Assembly: GCF_003385455.1 (NCBI RefSeq)
Contig: NZ_QNUF01000012.1
Span: 1 to 64,000, forward strand
Direction of reading: 5' to 3'
Source of the DNA: Chryseobacterium rhizosphaerae
GTDB lineage: Bacteria; Bacteroidota; Bacteroidia; Flavobacteriales; Weeksellaceae
Length of the DNA: 64,000 bases
In this document: piece by piece, positions 1 through 9,538 of the stretch
Numbering within the stretch: position 1 is the stretch's first letter
How the letters are laid out: every line of letters starts with the position of its first letter
Made by a program: the position numbers and the translations under genes
The notes under the pieces: model-generated
Told to the model about the DNA's origin: nothing
The model's input: the letters and a program-made list of their open reading frames with translations, nothing else
Databases searched by the model: none

Positions 1-186
1 AGAATTAATGGGATATTAAAGCAGGAGTTTCTTTTTTGTAAAACAAAAAATATGCACCACTTAAGTTCATTAATAAAAGAAAGTATTTGGCTTTATAATA
101 CGAAAAGACCACATCTAAGTCTTAATATGCAAACACCAGATACAGTCCATAAAAAATCCGAAGAAACAAATGCATCTCCGAATTAA
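1..186 (+). CDS. IS3-family transposase, C-terminal fragment
   Basis: An open frame enters from the left edge and ends at TAA 184-186, giving 61 residues. It contains RINGILKQEF near the start and RPHLSLNMQTP near the end, the usual tail of an IS3/IS150-type DDE integrase (rve core). Only the C-terminal part lies in the window, so it cannot be told whether the element is intact upstream. An element end is likely just downstream at 203-227. Confidence 0.8.
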   Translation, partial: RINGILKQEFLFCKTKNMHHLSSLIKESIWLYNTKRPHLSLNMQTPDTVHKKSEETNASPN

Positions 187-202
187 ATATTGTTTAATTT
201 TA

Positions 203-227
203 TGTCAACCTATTTTAGGACGACTCA
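203..227 (+). repeat. Probable right terminal inverted repeat of the IS3-type element
   Basis: The stretch beginning TGTCAACCTATTTTAGGACG lies 17 bp after the transposase stop. From memory, IS150-group ends in Bacteroidota often carry the complement of this type of sequence (a GTCCTAAAAT core). The left end is outside the window, so neither the pairing nor a target-site duplication could be checked. Confidence 0.45.
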
Positions 228-350
228 CTTTCATTTTGCTCTGGATATACAAGTCATATACTTTCAGACAAGCTGTAAACAATCAACCACCGGAAAAATC
301 CGATGGCTGATCTACAAAAAACAAGTGTATATAAAAAATATATATTCTTT

Positions 351-1589
351 CTAATTTCTCCAAAACAGATTCCCGTCATTCATCAGGGCTTCTATTGTGG
401 TCATCCTGGAAACAGCTTCTGCGGAGCATGATGCATTGGTAAGAATAATAGCCGCTTCATCTCCTGCTTTAGGCCACTGCTGTTTTCCTTTTTCATCCAG
501 TGGAAGAATACTCTGGGTAGCAAACTGCAGTGCTCTTGATAATGCCAGCTCTGTCGCATATCCATACAGTTCAGCGATCAGGTTTGCTTTCTGCAGCATA
601 TTTCCTGATCCGAAAGTACTCCAGTAATCCTGTACATTATCGTTTCCTATCAATACATTCACCCCATATTTCTTTAAGGTAGGTATAGGCATTACAGTTC
701 CTTTGAACGGGACAGAAGATGCTATTCCCACTTTCCCTTCAGCCAGCCTTTCAGCAATCTGTTCTGTTTCTTTTGGAGAAAGATGGGCTAAAGCAAAAGC
801 ATGACTTACAAATATTTTCCCTTGAAGTTCCGGGTTTTCAATAGCTTTATCGATCAGGTAATTCATGGTTTTCATACCTGATTCTCCTACCTCATGGAGG
901 TGAATATCAATTCCTTTATGATGATCTAAAGCCAACTGAACGGTAAAGTCCATTACCTTTTCGATACTTCCATCAATACTTAAAGGATCAAGTCCCCCAA
1001 TAAAGCCTACACTTTTCAGCTGTGCCGCTTCTTTCAGTAAAGGAGCTGTATCGGTATAATATACTCCATGCTGTGGGAAAGCCACCAGCTCAGCTTTGAA
1101 AGAGTCTTTTTTATTTTCAAGGGCCTGCTCCAGATGTTCAAGTGATTGTAATCCCGAAGTAGGATCAATATTAAAATGGGTTCTTGCAAAATGAGTCCCA
1201 TAATGTTGCTGCAGGTTGATGAGCTGTTCAGCTCTTTCTACAGAAGTTTTTAACAGTTCAGGAATAATCTCCTGTTCATAGGCAATCATATCTTTTACCG
1301 TTCTCCTTTTCGGAGAGAGTGCCTGCCATGGAAGTCCGTATAATGTTTTATCCAAATGGATGTGCATATCTCTGAAAGCAGGAAGCATCAGATATCCTTT
1401 AGCATCTATAGCGTTTGAAGCCGGTTCATTAATTTTTACTGCTTTTATTTTCCCATCTTCAATGTCAATACTGAAAAGATCTGTTTTTGTACCTGTTACC
1501 TCTTCATTTTCGTATTCAAAACCTGTCTCCAGGCGGACATTTTTCAGTGAGTATTTTCCTTTTGCAGCTAATTGATATGGAAATTGCAT
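351..1589 (-). CDS. CodA-like amidohydrolase, cytoplasmic paralogue
   Basis: 412-residue metal-dependent hydrolase of the amidohydrolase superfamily, closest by motif order to cytosine deaminase CodA. Visible metal and active-site motifs are HIHLDKT (about residue 76), HLHEVGE, SHAFAL, and GNDNVQDYW with the late Asp; the last matches the CodA GHDDVxDPW region. It has no signal peptide. It is clearly paralogous to the protein at 3422-4756: both share KNVRLETGFEY, KVMDFTVQLALDH and CSAEAVSR. The substrate is not predictable; N-heterocyclic or amide deamination is plausible. The adjacent AraC gene may regulate it. Confidence 0.8.
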   Translation of the reverse strand: MQFPYQLAAKGKYSLKNVRLETGFEYENEEVTGTKTDLFSIDIEDGKIKAVKINEPASNAIDAKGYLMLPAFRDMHIHLDKTLYGLPWQALSPKRRTVKDMIAYEQEIIPELLKTSVERAEQLINLQQHYGTHFARTHFNIDPTSGLQSLEHLEQALENKKDSFKAELVAFPQHGVYYTDTAPLLKEAAQLKSVGFIGGLDPLSIDGSIEKVMDFTVQLALDHHKGIDIHLHEVGESGMKTMNYLIDKAIENPELQGKIFVSHAFALAHLSPKETEQIAERLAEGKVGIASSVPFKGTVMPIPTLKKYGVNVLIGNDNVQDYWSTFGSGNMLQKANLIAELYGYATELALSRALQFATQSILPLDEKGKQQWPKAGDEAAIILTNASCSAEAVSRMTTIEALMNDGNLFWRN

Positions 1590-1669
1590 GATTTAAAATT
1601 TTAACAATACAAAATTACATCAGCTCTTCCTCAAAACCGGTGTATCAATTATGTCATATGTTGTACAAA

Positions 1670-2515
1670 TTATTCTTTAAACTGAGAGGGAGTCATCCCG
1701 GTTTGTGCCTTAAAGAATTTCGAAAAGCTGGCATGGTCATAAAAACCAAGATCATATACAATGTCTTTTACAGACATTTCAGAAACTTTCAGAAGACGTT
1801 TTGCTTCTAATAAAATTCTGTCCTGAATAAGGGATGATGCTGAAGCATTGAGATTTTTTTTGCAGACAATATTCAGATAATTGGCAGAAATATTAAGTTT
1901 ATCTGCATAGAAAGAAACGGATCTTTCAGTTTTAAAATGTTCATCAATCAGATGTAAGAATTTTGAAATAATAGGATTTGAATTATAGACTTCAAAATCT
2001 TTGAAAGCACCTTCCACAGACTTACTTACCAACAGGCCTATCAGCTCACTTCTCTTCTGGATCAGTTCCCAAAAAACCTTATCTCCATTCAGTTCTTTCT
2101 GGATTGCCTGAAATTCATATCTGAAAGTGGTAAAAATATCCTGGGAAAGATTGATCACCGGATGGTTCTGGTAATAGGATGCGGAAAATCTTAATGAAGG
2201 CAGAAAACTTTCAAACCAATCCCTGCTGATCATCAGCTGGTACCCTATTGTTTCTTTTTCAATCACCCATTGATGCACCTGATCCGGAAAAACAAGATGG
2301 ATCTGGAAATCTTTCACCTGATATTCTACGAAATCAATGGTATGAGAACCAACTCCCTTTTCAAAAAGATTAATGATAAAAAAATCGTGTTTATGGGGAT
2401 CATCAATAGAACGTGCCCCGTAAAGTTCGTTAAACAGCAGATTGCAGCCCTTAAGCTGATTCTCACTAAACTCCTGAATTCCTAAAATGGGAAAATGATC
2501 CGTATGATAACCCAC
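1670..2515 (-). CDS. AraC-family transcriptional regulator
   Basis: 281 residues from a GTG at 2515, which has AGGAGA 10 nt upstream. The longer frame to 2614 begins with TTG and has a Phe/Ile-rich, non-protein-like head, so I moved the start. The N-terminal half looks like a cupin-type sensing domain (HKHDFFIINLFEKG). The last 100 residues hold two helix-turn-helix units ending LGFYDHASFSKFFKAQTG, typical of AraC/XylS. It sits between the two amidohydrolase paralogues, so local regulation is a reasonable guess. The effector is unknown. Confidence 0.85.
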   Translation of the reverse strand: MGYHTDHFPILGIQEFSENQLKGCNLLFNELYGARSIDDPHKHDFFIINLFEKGVGSHTIDFVEYQVKDFQIHLVFPDQVHQWVIEKETIGYQLMISRDWFESFLPSLRFSASYYQNHPVINLSQDIFTTFRYEFQAIQKELNGDKVFWELIQKRSELIGLLVSKSVEGAFKDFEVYNSNPIISKFLHLIDEHFKTERSVSFYADKLNISANYLNIVCKKNLNASASSLIQDRILLEAKRLLKVSEMSVKDIVYDLGFYDHASFSKFFKAQTGMTPSQFKE

Positions 2516-2727
2516 ACTACCTGAATTTCTCCTAAAATTAATAAAAATTATGAGAGAAAAATTAAAATAACCACAAAAGAAACAAATACTGAATCCTTTG
2601 TGGTTCAAACACAAACTAAAATATATCTAAATTTATCAATTACAGGATATTAAGTAATGCAAAGACAAAAGGATAAAACTCAATACAGCTTAACTCTTTG
2701 CACTTCTACGCCTACTCCTATGGCATG

Positions 2728-3396
2728 CTATGATGTTAAGATCTCAGCTATTTCTTTAAAACCTAGTGATTCTGCATGTTCCAAAGGAGTCTTCCCTGAA
2801 TGGTCAGGAATGTTGATATCTGCGCCATTATCTTTTAAAATCTGCACGATTTCCTGATATTTCCGGGTACCATTTCCAAGGATCACGGCTTCCATTAATG
2901 CCGTCCATCCTAAGCGGTTCACGTGATTGATTGGGAAACCTTTTGCCTTTACTAAAACTTTTACAGTTTCTACATATCCCCGTTCACATGCCGGAATTAA
3001 TGCGGTACCATTATATCGGTTATACAAATCAAAACGGGCTCCGTTATCCAGAAATAATATCACCAATTCTGTCTGCCCGCTTGCTCCTGCATATAAAAAC
3101 GGACTGTCTTTCTGATGATCCTGGAGGTTCACATCGGCTTTATACGAAACAAGCAGCTTTGCCATTTCTATATTCTTTTCTACTGTTGCCAGCAGTAATA
3201 ATGAACGTCCCCTTTTATCCTGAGTATTAACATCCGCTCCATTTTCTAAAGCAGATTTTACGGCCGTGAGATCATTGTTTTTCACCTTTTCTATAATATT
3301 TTCCTGAGGTCTCGTATCTTCTTTTGAGAAATCAACCGGTTTCTCTCCGCAGGCACTCATACTTCCGAATGTTAAAAGAAATACTAAAACTTTCAT
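2728..3396 (-). CDS. Ankyrin-repeat lipoprotein
   Basis: 222 residues. A short hydrophobic leader ends in SMSAC (residues 12-16), consistent with lipoprotein processing at Cys16. It is followed by about five ankyrin repeats from residue 38, recognisable by units such as ALENGADVNTQDKRG, VSYKADVNLQD and LKDNGADINIPDHSGKTPL. These repeats mediate protein-protein contacts; the partner is unknown. It lies between an exported amidohydrolase (upstream on this strand) and the AraC gene, with a 25-bp gap to the former that fits co-transcription. Confidence 0.8.
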   Translation of the reverse strand: MKVLVFLLTFGSMSACGEKPVDFSKEDTRPQENIIEKVKNNDLTAVKSALENGADVNTQDKRGRSLLLLATVEKNIEMAKLLVSYKADVNLQDHQKDSPFLYAGASGQTELVILFLDNGARFDLYNRYNGTALIPACERGYVETVKVLVKAKGFPINHVNRLGWTALMEAVILGNGTRKYQEIVQILKDNGADINIPDHSGKTPLEHAESLGFKEIAEILTS

Positions 3397-3421
3397 AATC
3401 GTTTATTTTTAGGCCGAAAAC

Positions 3422-4756
3422 TTAAAAGACTACATTTCCCTGATGCACCAATGATTCAACATTTGAAATCCTAGATACAGCTTCTGCAGAGCAGCTTGCC
3501 TTCAGCAATACAAAATCTGCCTGGTCACCTGTTTTGGGCCACTGCTGATTTCCTTTATCATCTAATGGAAGGATATTTCCTGTCGCCAGTTTTAAACTTC
3601 TTGACAGTAAAAATTCTGTAGAATACCCATATAACTGGGCCATCAGGTTGGCTTTCTCCAGCACACTTCCTGTTCCGAAAGTATTCCAGTGGTCTACAAT
3701 ACTGTCATTACCTGTCAATACCTTTACATTATGCTTATATAAGGTTGGAATAGGCATAATCATTCTTCCAAAAGGAATCGTAGAAACAATTCCTATTTGG
3801 GCCTCCGCTAATTTTTCGGCTATTTCTTCCTGTTGTGTATTCTCCAGCTTAGCCAGGATGAAACAGTGACTTATATAAGTTTTCCCTTTTAAAGAAGGGT
3901 TTTCATTCACTTTTTTAATAAGATATTCTACGGTTTTCAATCCGGAATCTCCGGTTTCATGCAAATGAATATCTATTCCCTTTTGATGATCCAATGCCAA
4001 CTGAACGGTAAAATCCATTACTTTTTCAATATTTCCGTCAATATTGAATGGATCTACCCCCCCAATGAAATCAATATCCATCTTCGCAGCCTCTTTCAGA
4101 TAAGGAGCTGAATCGGTATAGAATACCCCATGCTGAGGAAAAGCAACCAGCTCTGCTCCAAAACCTTTCTTCTTATTCTCTAAAGCCTTTTGAAGGTTTT
4201 TTAATGATTGAAGTTTTGAAGTAGGTTCAATATTCACATGGCTTCTGGCATATGAGGTTCCTTTTGACTGCAACAGTTCGATCAGTTTTTCGGCTTTAAA
4301 AGTTGAATTTTTCAACATCTCAGGAAGCATTTTCTGCTCCAGTTCTATCATCCCTTTGATACCGCCGGTTCTTTTTCTCACGGCCTGCCATTGATCTCCA
4401 TAAAATGTTTTATCGAGATGAATATGCATGTCTTTAAATGCGGGAAGCATAAGTAATCCTTTTCCGTCTACTGCTTTAGCATGAGGTTGGTTGGGAGCAA
4501 TTTTTGTGATCTTTCCATGCTCAACTTCTATATAAAACAGATCCGTCTTGGTGGATGCAACTTCTCCTTCCTGATATTCAAACCCGGTTTCCAAACGGAC
4601 ATTTTTAAGGCTTAATTTTCCTTTCGCCAATATATTTTTCTCATCCAAAAAAGGTGATGCTGTCATGATATTAGGGAGTAAAGTTAATCCGGCCATTGCC
4701 CATGCAGAATTCCTGATAAAATCCTTACGGGATATATTATTGTCTGAAGTCATCAT
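3422..4756 (-). CDS. CodA-like amidohydrolase with probable Tat-type signal
   Basis: 444 residues from the first of two adjacent ATGs (4756, 4753). The frame reaches 4801, but that extension is not needed. The head has SRKDFIRN followed by a hydrophobic stretch (AWAMAGLTLLP), resembling a Tat signal with RK in place of RR, so it is probably exported. The catalytic motifs repeat those of the cytoplasmic paralogue: HIHLDKTF, HLHETGDSG, SHCFILA and GNDSIVDHW. The pair appears to be an old duplication split by the AraC and ankyrin genes, with one member gaining or losing export. Confidence 0.8.
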   Translation of the reverse strand: MMTSDNNISRKDFIRNSAWAMAGLTLLPNIMTASPFLDEKNILAKGKLSLKNVRLETGFEYQEGEVASTKTDLFYIEVEHGKITKIAPNQPHAKAVDGKGLLMLPAFKDMHIHLDKTFYGDQWQAVRKRTGGIKGMIELEQKMLPEMLKNSTFKAEKLIELLQSKGTSYARSHVNIEPTSKLQSLKNLQKALENKKKGFGAELVAFPQHGVFYTDSAPYLKEAAKMDIDFIGGVDPFNIDGNIEKVMDFTVQLALDHQKGIDIHLHETGDSGLKTVEYLIKKVNENPSLKGKTYISHCFILAKLENTQQEEIAEKLAEAQIGIVSTIPFGRMIMPIPTLYKHNVKVLTGNDSIVDHWNTFGTGSVLEKANLMAQLYGYSTEFLLSRSLKLATGNILPLDDKGNQQWPKTGDQADFVLLKASCSAEAVSRISNVESLVHQGNVVF

Positions 4757-4801
4757 TTCCAATCTATTTATGACAAAATTAAAAAGAATGATCAGGAACA
4801 A

Positions 4802-5246
4802 AGTGTATGGTTTATTACAAAATCTGTATGATTTATGCTTTGAAAATTTGTTTTTATAGGGTATGATCTAAAAACAGGTAAAAAACAAACGATGACTTTA
4901 AGTCTGTTTAAATTTCTAATGTACTGATGATATGTTTTTCTAACACAAACATTATCCATATTTTAAGGGAGCAAAGGATAGAATCAACTTCGTTGACTCG
5001 TCGAAGCGCATGGATAAGCATATGTCTTCATCAGCGACGAAGTCGCATCACTTTGCCCGCTTACAATAAAGCGGAATTATTCATCAACTTTGCGTTCATC
5101 TTTTTGATCAAAAAAATAATTTCAAACTGACCTATTGAGTCTTGTCAACAAAATATATAAGAATTCCTGAATAAAATTTAAACAGGCTCTTTAACTCTAG
5201 AAGTAGAGATTCCCCTTTAAAAGATTGATAGATTGAGTCCTGTTAC
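4802..5246. other. Gene-free region with three small hairpins
   Basis: No credible gene is present. Three short inverted repeats follow one another: CTTCG/CGAAG at 4988-5006, the perfect GCGAC-GAA-GTCGC at 5034-5046, and CCGC/GCGG at 5057-5074. Read on the minus strand this GC-richer patch contains ACGCAAAG-like text. It looks like an intergenic repeat relic in AT-rich surroundings. Confidence 0.4.
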
Positions 5247-5248
5247 CC

Positions 5249-5282
5249 AAAAAAAAAGACCAGATTAAAATCCGGTCTTTTT
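5249..5282 (-). terminator. Rho-independent terminator of hemL
   Basis: The stem AAGACC/GGTCTT (5256-5261 with 5274-5279) is followed, on the minus strand, by a run of T. It starts three bases after the hemL stop codon. Confidence 0.8.
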
Positions 5283-5284
5283 TA

Positions 5285-6574
5285 TTATTTATTAGAATAT
5301 TCAAATTTCCTTACTGCTTCCAGCGTCATATCAATTTCTTTCTCCTTGATCGCATCGCTGATGAAATAAGTTTCATATCCGCTTGGTGGAAGATACACTC
5401 CATTTTGCAGCATCTGATGGAAGAAGTTATTAAATAACGAATGATTGGCTTCCTGAGCTTCATCAAAATTTGAAACTCTGTTGATATGGAAGAATACAGA
5501 CATCATAGACCCTTTTCTGTTGATCTTATGGGCAATTCCTTTTTCATTTAAAATTTTTCCGATTTCAAAATCTAAAGTTTCTGTTGTTTTATTCAGTCTG
5601 TTGAAGAATTCCGAATCATTTTTAATAAGCTGAAGGGTTTTTAATCCTGCTCTCATAGCCAGTGGATTTCCACTTAACGTTCCAGCCTGATATACGCCTC
5701 CTTTTGGAGCCAGATGATCCATAATTTCATTTCTTCCGGCAAAAGCACCTACCGGCAGACCTCCACCGATTACCTTTCCATAGGTTACCAGGTCAGCTTT
5801 CACATTGAAAAGCTCCTGAGCTCCACCAAAAGCCAATCTGAAACCGGTCATTACTTCATCAAAAATAAGTAAAGCCCCATTTTCGTCACAGATTCTTCTT
5901 AAATTTTGAAGAAAATTATTTTCGGGTAAAACACAACCCATATTTCCTGCAACAGGCTCGATGATCACTGCTGCAATTTCACCCTGATTATGACGGAACA
6001 GATCTTCAACCTGTTCAAAATCATTATAACGGGCTAATAAAGTATCTTTAGCTGTTCCTGCTGTTACTCCCGGAGAATTGGGATTTCCGAAGGTAGCAGC
6101 TCCACTTCCTGCTTTAATCAGGAATGAATCTGAATGTCCGTGGTAGCAACCTTCAAATTTTACAATTTTATCTCTTCCTGTATACCCTCTTGCCAGTCTG
6201 ATGGCACTCATACATGCCTCAGTTCCTGAAGAAACCATTCTGATCTGGTCAATATTAGGTACATTTTCAATGATGAATTTTGCAATTTCTGTTTCCAGTT
6301 CTGTAGGAGCACCGAAAGAAAAACCTTTCTCAGCCTGAATTTTCAGTTCTTCCAAAACTTCAGGATGGGTATGTCCTAAGATGGCAGGGCCCCATGAATT
6401 GATGTAATCGATATACGTATTATCATCTGCATCGGTAAGGTAAGCTCCTTTTGCCGATTTCATGAAAACAGGAACTCCTCCCACTGATTTGAATGCGCGA
6501 ACCGGAGAGTTTACTCCTCCCGGAATGTATTTGTAGGCTTCATCAAATAAAGCCGAACTTCTTTGATACTTCAT
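5285..6574 (-). CDS. hemL: Glutamate-1-semialdehyde 2,1-aminomutase
   Basis: 429 residues, normal length for this PLP enzyme, which converts glutamate-1-semialdehyde to 5-aminolevulinate in the C5 route to tetrapyrroles. Visible features are the N-terminal [10 protein letters not shown], the PLP-binding [17 protein letters not shown] (about 114-130), IIEPVAGN, the Asp in [12 protein letters not shown], and the Schiff-base lysine K267 in [12 protein letters not shown]. It is the last gene of a minus-strand run and is followed directly by a terminator. Confidence 0.97.
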   Translation of the reverse strand: MKYQRSSALFDEAYKYIPGGVNSPVRAFKSVGGVPVFMKSAKGAYLTDADDNTYIDYINSWGPAILGHTHPEVLEELKIQAEKGFSFGAPTELETEIAKFIIENVPNIDQIRMVSSGTEACMSAIRLARGYTGRDKIVKFEGCYHGHSDSFLIKAGSGAATFGNPNSPGVTAGTAKDTLLARYNDFEQVEDLFRHNQGEIAAVIIEPVAGNMGCVLPENNFLQNLRRICDENGALLIFDEVMTGFRLAFGGAQELFNVKADLVTYGKVIGGGLPVGAFAGRNEIMDHLAPKGGVYQAGTLSGNPLAMRAGLKTLQLIKNDSEFFNRLNKTTETLDFEIGKILNEKGIAHKINRKGSMMSVFFHINRVSNFDEAQEANHSLFNNFFHQMLQNGVYLPPSGYETYFISDAIKEKEIDMTLEAVRKFEYSNK

Positions 6575-6647
6575 ATATTAGTTACGGGTTGACAAGAATT
6601 GATCAACAGTTAATAAGTAACCGCTAATGATCCTTTATCAACAAAAA

Positions 6648-7715
6648 TTAATTTCTTGGTTTTTTATCTATTAAATAAATTAACTGTCCTGCAGATGGCT
6701 GCTGTCCTTCATCCATTCTGTTTTTAGCATATAATTTATGTAATTTGATTCCGAATTTCTGGGCGATATCATGCATATCTTCCCCTGATGCAGCCTTGTA
6801 AGTTGCCGTATTTCCCGAAGAATTTTTAGACTCAAGGAAAACAATATCGTTTTTCTTTAATACATCGTTTTCCAGCTCATTCCATTTCATCAGTCTGCTT
6901 TCGCTCACTTTAAATTTATTGGCAATAAACTGTACGTTAGTATCTTCAGGAATAACAATATACTTCAGACCATCATTTGGATGGCTTTTGATTAGAATAG
7001 AATTAAGAATCTCCGCTTTTGTTTTGATTCTCTCCACTCTTTTCTGCTGCTGTGCATAAGAGGTTTGCTTGTAAGGAACTTCTACAGTAACAGGATCTTT
7101 AGCTTTTTTACCCATTTTTGAAGGTTCAAGCTGTGCCATGAAAGCTCTGTCATCCTTAAGATCCGGATACATTTTTAGAACGGCATACAATACTTCATTA
7201 GAACTGGTATTGTCGTATTCGTATAATCTGTATTTTTCAATTTTAGTAATCAGGATGGAAGCATAACGTGGATTGGTGGCATATCCCGCTTTTTTAAGAC
7301 CATAAGCCCAGGCTCTATAATCCTTCATATCCAGATTAAAAAGATTGGCGTAGTATTTCCTTGTAGATAAAAATATGGAATGGTCTTCATAAGACTGTCT
7401 TGGATCTTCATACACACGGAAGCATTCATTAGGTGCATCATCTGTATGTTTCATTGTTTTACCTGTCCAGTCTTCCTTGCATTTTATTCCAAAGTGGTTT
7501 TTACCCTCCAGCGCCAGTCTGCTTTGCCCTCCTCCTGTTTCCAGCAGTCCCTGAGCAAGGGTAATAGAAGCCGGAATTTTATATTTTTCCATCTCCTCTA
7601 CCGCATATTTAGCGAATTTTTGGATATACTGATCTTCAGTTGCCCAACTTTGGGCAGAAAATTTTGATAAAACTAAAAGGCTTATTAATAAGAAAAGTCT
7701 TTTCATGTTTTTCAA
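6648..7715 (-). CDS. Secreted glucosaminidase (FlgJ/GH73-like) with LysM repeats
   Basis: 355 residues. The signal peptide covers about residues 1-21 (cleavage after SAQ). A glucosaminidase domain spans about 30-170, with the acidic motif LAQGLLETGGGQS and the YATNPRYA motif typical of FlgJ/LytD-type peptidoglycan hydrolases. Two LysM-like units follow: near 250-300 (YIVIPEDTNVQFIANKF) and at the C terminus (YKAASGEDMHDIAQKFGIK). It probably cleaves the N-acetylglucosaminyl bond in the periplasmic cell wall. It lies 6 bp from the ACC-deaminase-like gene upstream, suggesting a shared transcript. Confidence 0.88.
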   Translation of the reverse strand: MKNMKRLFLLISLLVLSKFSAQSWATEDQYIQKFAKYAVEEMEKYKIPASITLAQGLLETGGGQSRLALEGKNHFGIKCKEDWTGKTMKHTDDAPNECFRVYEDPRQSYEDHSIFLSTRKYYANLFNLDMKDYRAWAYGLKKAGYATNPRYASILITKIEKYRLYEYDNTSSNEVLYAVLKMYPDLKDDRAFMAQLEPSKMGKKAKDPVTVEVPYKQTSYAQQQKRVERIKTKAEILNSILIKSHPNDGLKYIVIPEDTNVQFIANKFKVSESRLMKWNELENDVLKKNDIVFLESKNSSGNTATYKAASGEDMHDIAQKFGIKLHKLYAKNRMDEGQQPSAGQLIYLIDKKPRN

Positions 7716-7721
7716 TTTTAC

Positions 7722-8630
7722 TTATATAATTAAATTTCTATTCTGTTTTTCTAAAAGCAGATTTGCTCCCTCAATCCCCTGTAATCCTCCTGTATGAAAG
7801 CACAATATCCTGCTGTTTTCAGGAAAGTAGTCTTGCTCCATCAATTCAAAAACCCTCTGCATCATCTTTCCTGTATAAATCGGTTCTAAAGGAATATTAT
7901 ATTTCTCTTTAAAATCATTGATAAAACGAATGTTTTCATCATTTATTTTACCATAACCTCCAAAACTTGAATCTATTAGATTAAAATTATGTTTCAAAGT
8001 TAATTCTCCTATTTTTTTCTCCAGTGAAGTATCGTCAACGACCTTAAATCCTATAACGTTCTGATTTTCTTCACAAAATCTTGAGATTCCGGCAATGGTC
8101 CCTCCTGTTCCCACTGCGGTGCAAAGATAGTCAAAATCTTTTGTTTGCTCATTGAGCATCATTTTTATCCCCTCCACGGCCTCTTCATTGGTACCTCCTT
8201 CCGGAACGATCAACGCATCAGGGAACTCCTGTTGCAGGAATTCAGTGAGTTTTTCTTTATGACGGTACTCCTCACGGGTGACAAATTTCAGGTTCATCCC
8301 ATTTCTTTTGGCAAAAACCAAAGTAGGGTTATCCCGCCATTTATTCTGCAGCTCTTCCCCTCTTATAATTCCCAATGTTGGAATACCCGCCATGTTCCCG
8401 GCAGCAGAAACTGCAGAAATATGATTCGAGAAGGCTCCTCCAAAGGTAATAACATAAGGGTTTTCAGGATTTTTTTCCAGATACTTATTGATATTATAGA
8501 AAAGTTTCCAGTATTTATTTCCTGAAACTTGAGGATGGATAAGGTCTTCTCTTTTGATAAAAAGGCTCACCTTTTTATCAGTGAAAATTTCCTGAATGGG
8601 AACAGGTTCTGTGGGAAGTTGTAATAACAT
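7722..8630 (-). CDS. ACC deaminase / D-cysteine desulfhydrase family PLP enzyme
   Basis: 302 residues from the ATG at 8630; the longer frame to 8651 starts at TTG. It is a fold-II PLP enzyme. FIKREDLIHPQVSGNKYWKL carries the Schiff-base lysine (GNKYWKL), and TFGGAFSNHISA, PEGGTNEEAVEG and CTAVGTGGTIAG are the usual phosphate-binding and active-site segments. Members degrade 1-aminocyclopropane-1-carboxylate or D-cysteine; sequence alone does not settle which. It is somewhat short for a bona fide ACC deaminase (about 338), which favours the desulfhydrase-like branch. Confidence 0.85.
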   Translation of the reverse strand: MLLQLPTEPVPIQEIFTDKKVSLFIKREDLIHPQVSGNKYWKLFYNINKYLEKNPENPYVITFGGAFSNHISAVSAAGNMAGIPTLGIIRGEELQNKWRDNPTLVFAKRNGMNLKFVTREEYRHKEKLTEFLQQEFPDALIVPEGGTNEEAVEGIKMMLNEQTKDFDYLCTAVGTGGTIAGISRFCEENQNVIGFKVVDDTSLEKKIGELTLKHNFNLIDSSFGGYGKINDENIRFINDFKEKYNIPLEPIYTGKMMQRVFELMEQDYFPENSRILCFHTGGLQGIEGANLLLEKQNRNLII

Positions 8631-8750
8631 GTTTATTTTTGAACTACTCAAGGTTTATTGATTGCAAAAATAACAAAAGATTTATTTCCTTATAGGTTTC
8701 AACAGCTGTCGAAATTCTGATGAGGTATTTTCGTGGAAGAATGTATTTAC

Positions 8751-9419
8751 TAGGTTTTGGCTAAAGCCAATGGTTGAATGTTTCTTCGTAAGCGGGCTAA
8801 AGCCCACTTCTATTAAATGGAATAAGCTCTGGTACATAATCAGATTATATTGTAATTTAGTAATACCAGATTCTTACAAAATGACAAACTCTATAGAATC
8901 TGTTTTTTGAAATAATAACTCAAATATGACCATGTAAGTAGCAGATATCCACAATCTTTGTCATCCCATAGGGATCTCAGCCATATTTTACGACCAATCA
9001 TCAAAAATATTTCAATGAGTAGGTTTTGGCTAAAGCCAAGGGATAAATGTTTATTCGTAAGCGGGCTAAAGCCCACTTCTATTAAATGGAATAAGCTCTG
9101 GTAGATAATCAGATTATATTGTAATTCAGTAATACCTGATTCTTACAAAATGACAAACTCTATAGAATCTGTTTTTTGAAATAATAACTCAAATATGACC
9201 ATGTAAATAGCAGCTATCCACAATCTTTGTCATCCCGTAGGGATCTCAGCCACATTTTACGACCAATCACCAAAAATATTTCAATGAGTAGGTTTTGGCT
9301 AAAGCCAAGGGATAAATGTTTATTCGTAAGCGGGCTAAAGCCCACTTCTATTAAATGGAATAAGCTCTGGTAGATAATCAGATTATATTGTAATTCAGTA
9401 ATACCTGATTCTTACAAAA
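8751..9419. repeat. Tandem array, 2.5 copies of a 269-bp unit with GGCTAAAGCC palindromes
   Basis: Copies begin at 8751, 9020 and 9289, exactly 269 bp apart, and the third stops after CTTACAAAA near 9419. Each unit starts TAGGTTTTGGCTAAAGCCAA, has a second palindrome GGGCTAAAGCCCA about 45 bp later, and (copies 1-2) ends with a patch CATCCC(A/G)TAGGGATCTCAGCC. The first 60 bp match the left end of the units at 39.5-41.3 kb, so both arrays belong to one family. A 61-aa frame inside (8891-9076) is repeat sequence, not a gene. The rest of the 8652-9538 gap shows nothing else. Confidence 0.93.
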
Positions 9420-9538
9420 GAACTTATTAGGTAATGCTATTCTCTATGATATCAGGAGAAATCACGACAAATATTTTGAGCCTCAGAAAACTCAACAGGA
9501 TTTTGACAATGAATGGAAAAATAAAAAACAGAGCTTTA

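Noticed and set aside
8891..9076. 61-aa minus-strand ORF
   Set aside because: It lies inside the 269-bp tandem repeat and consists of repeat text.
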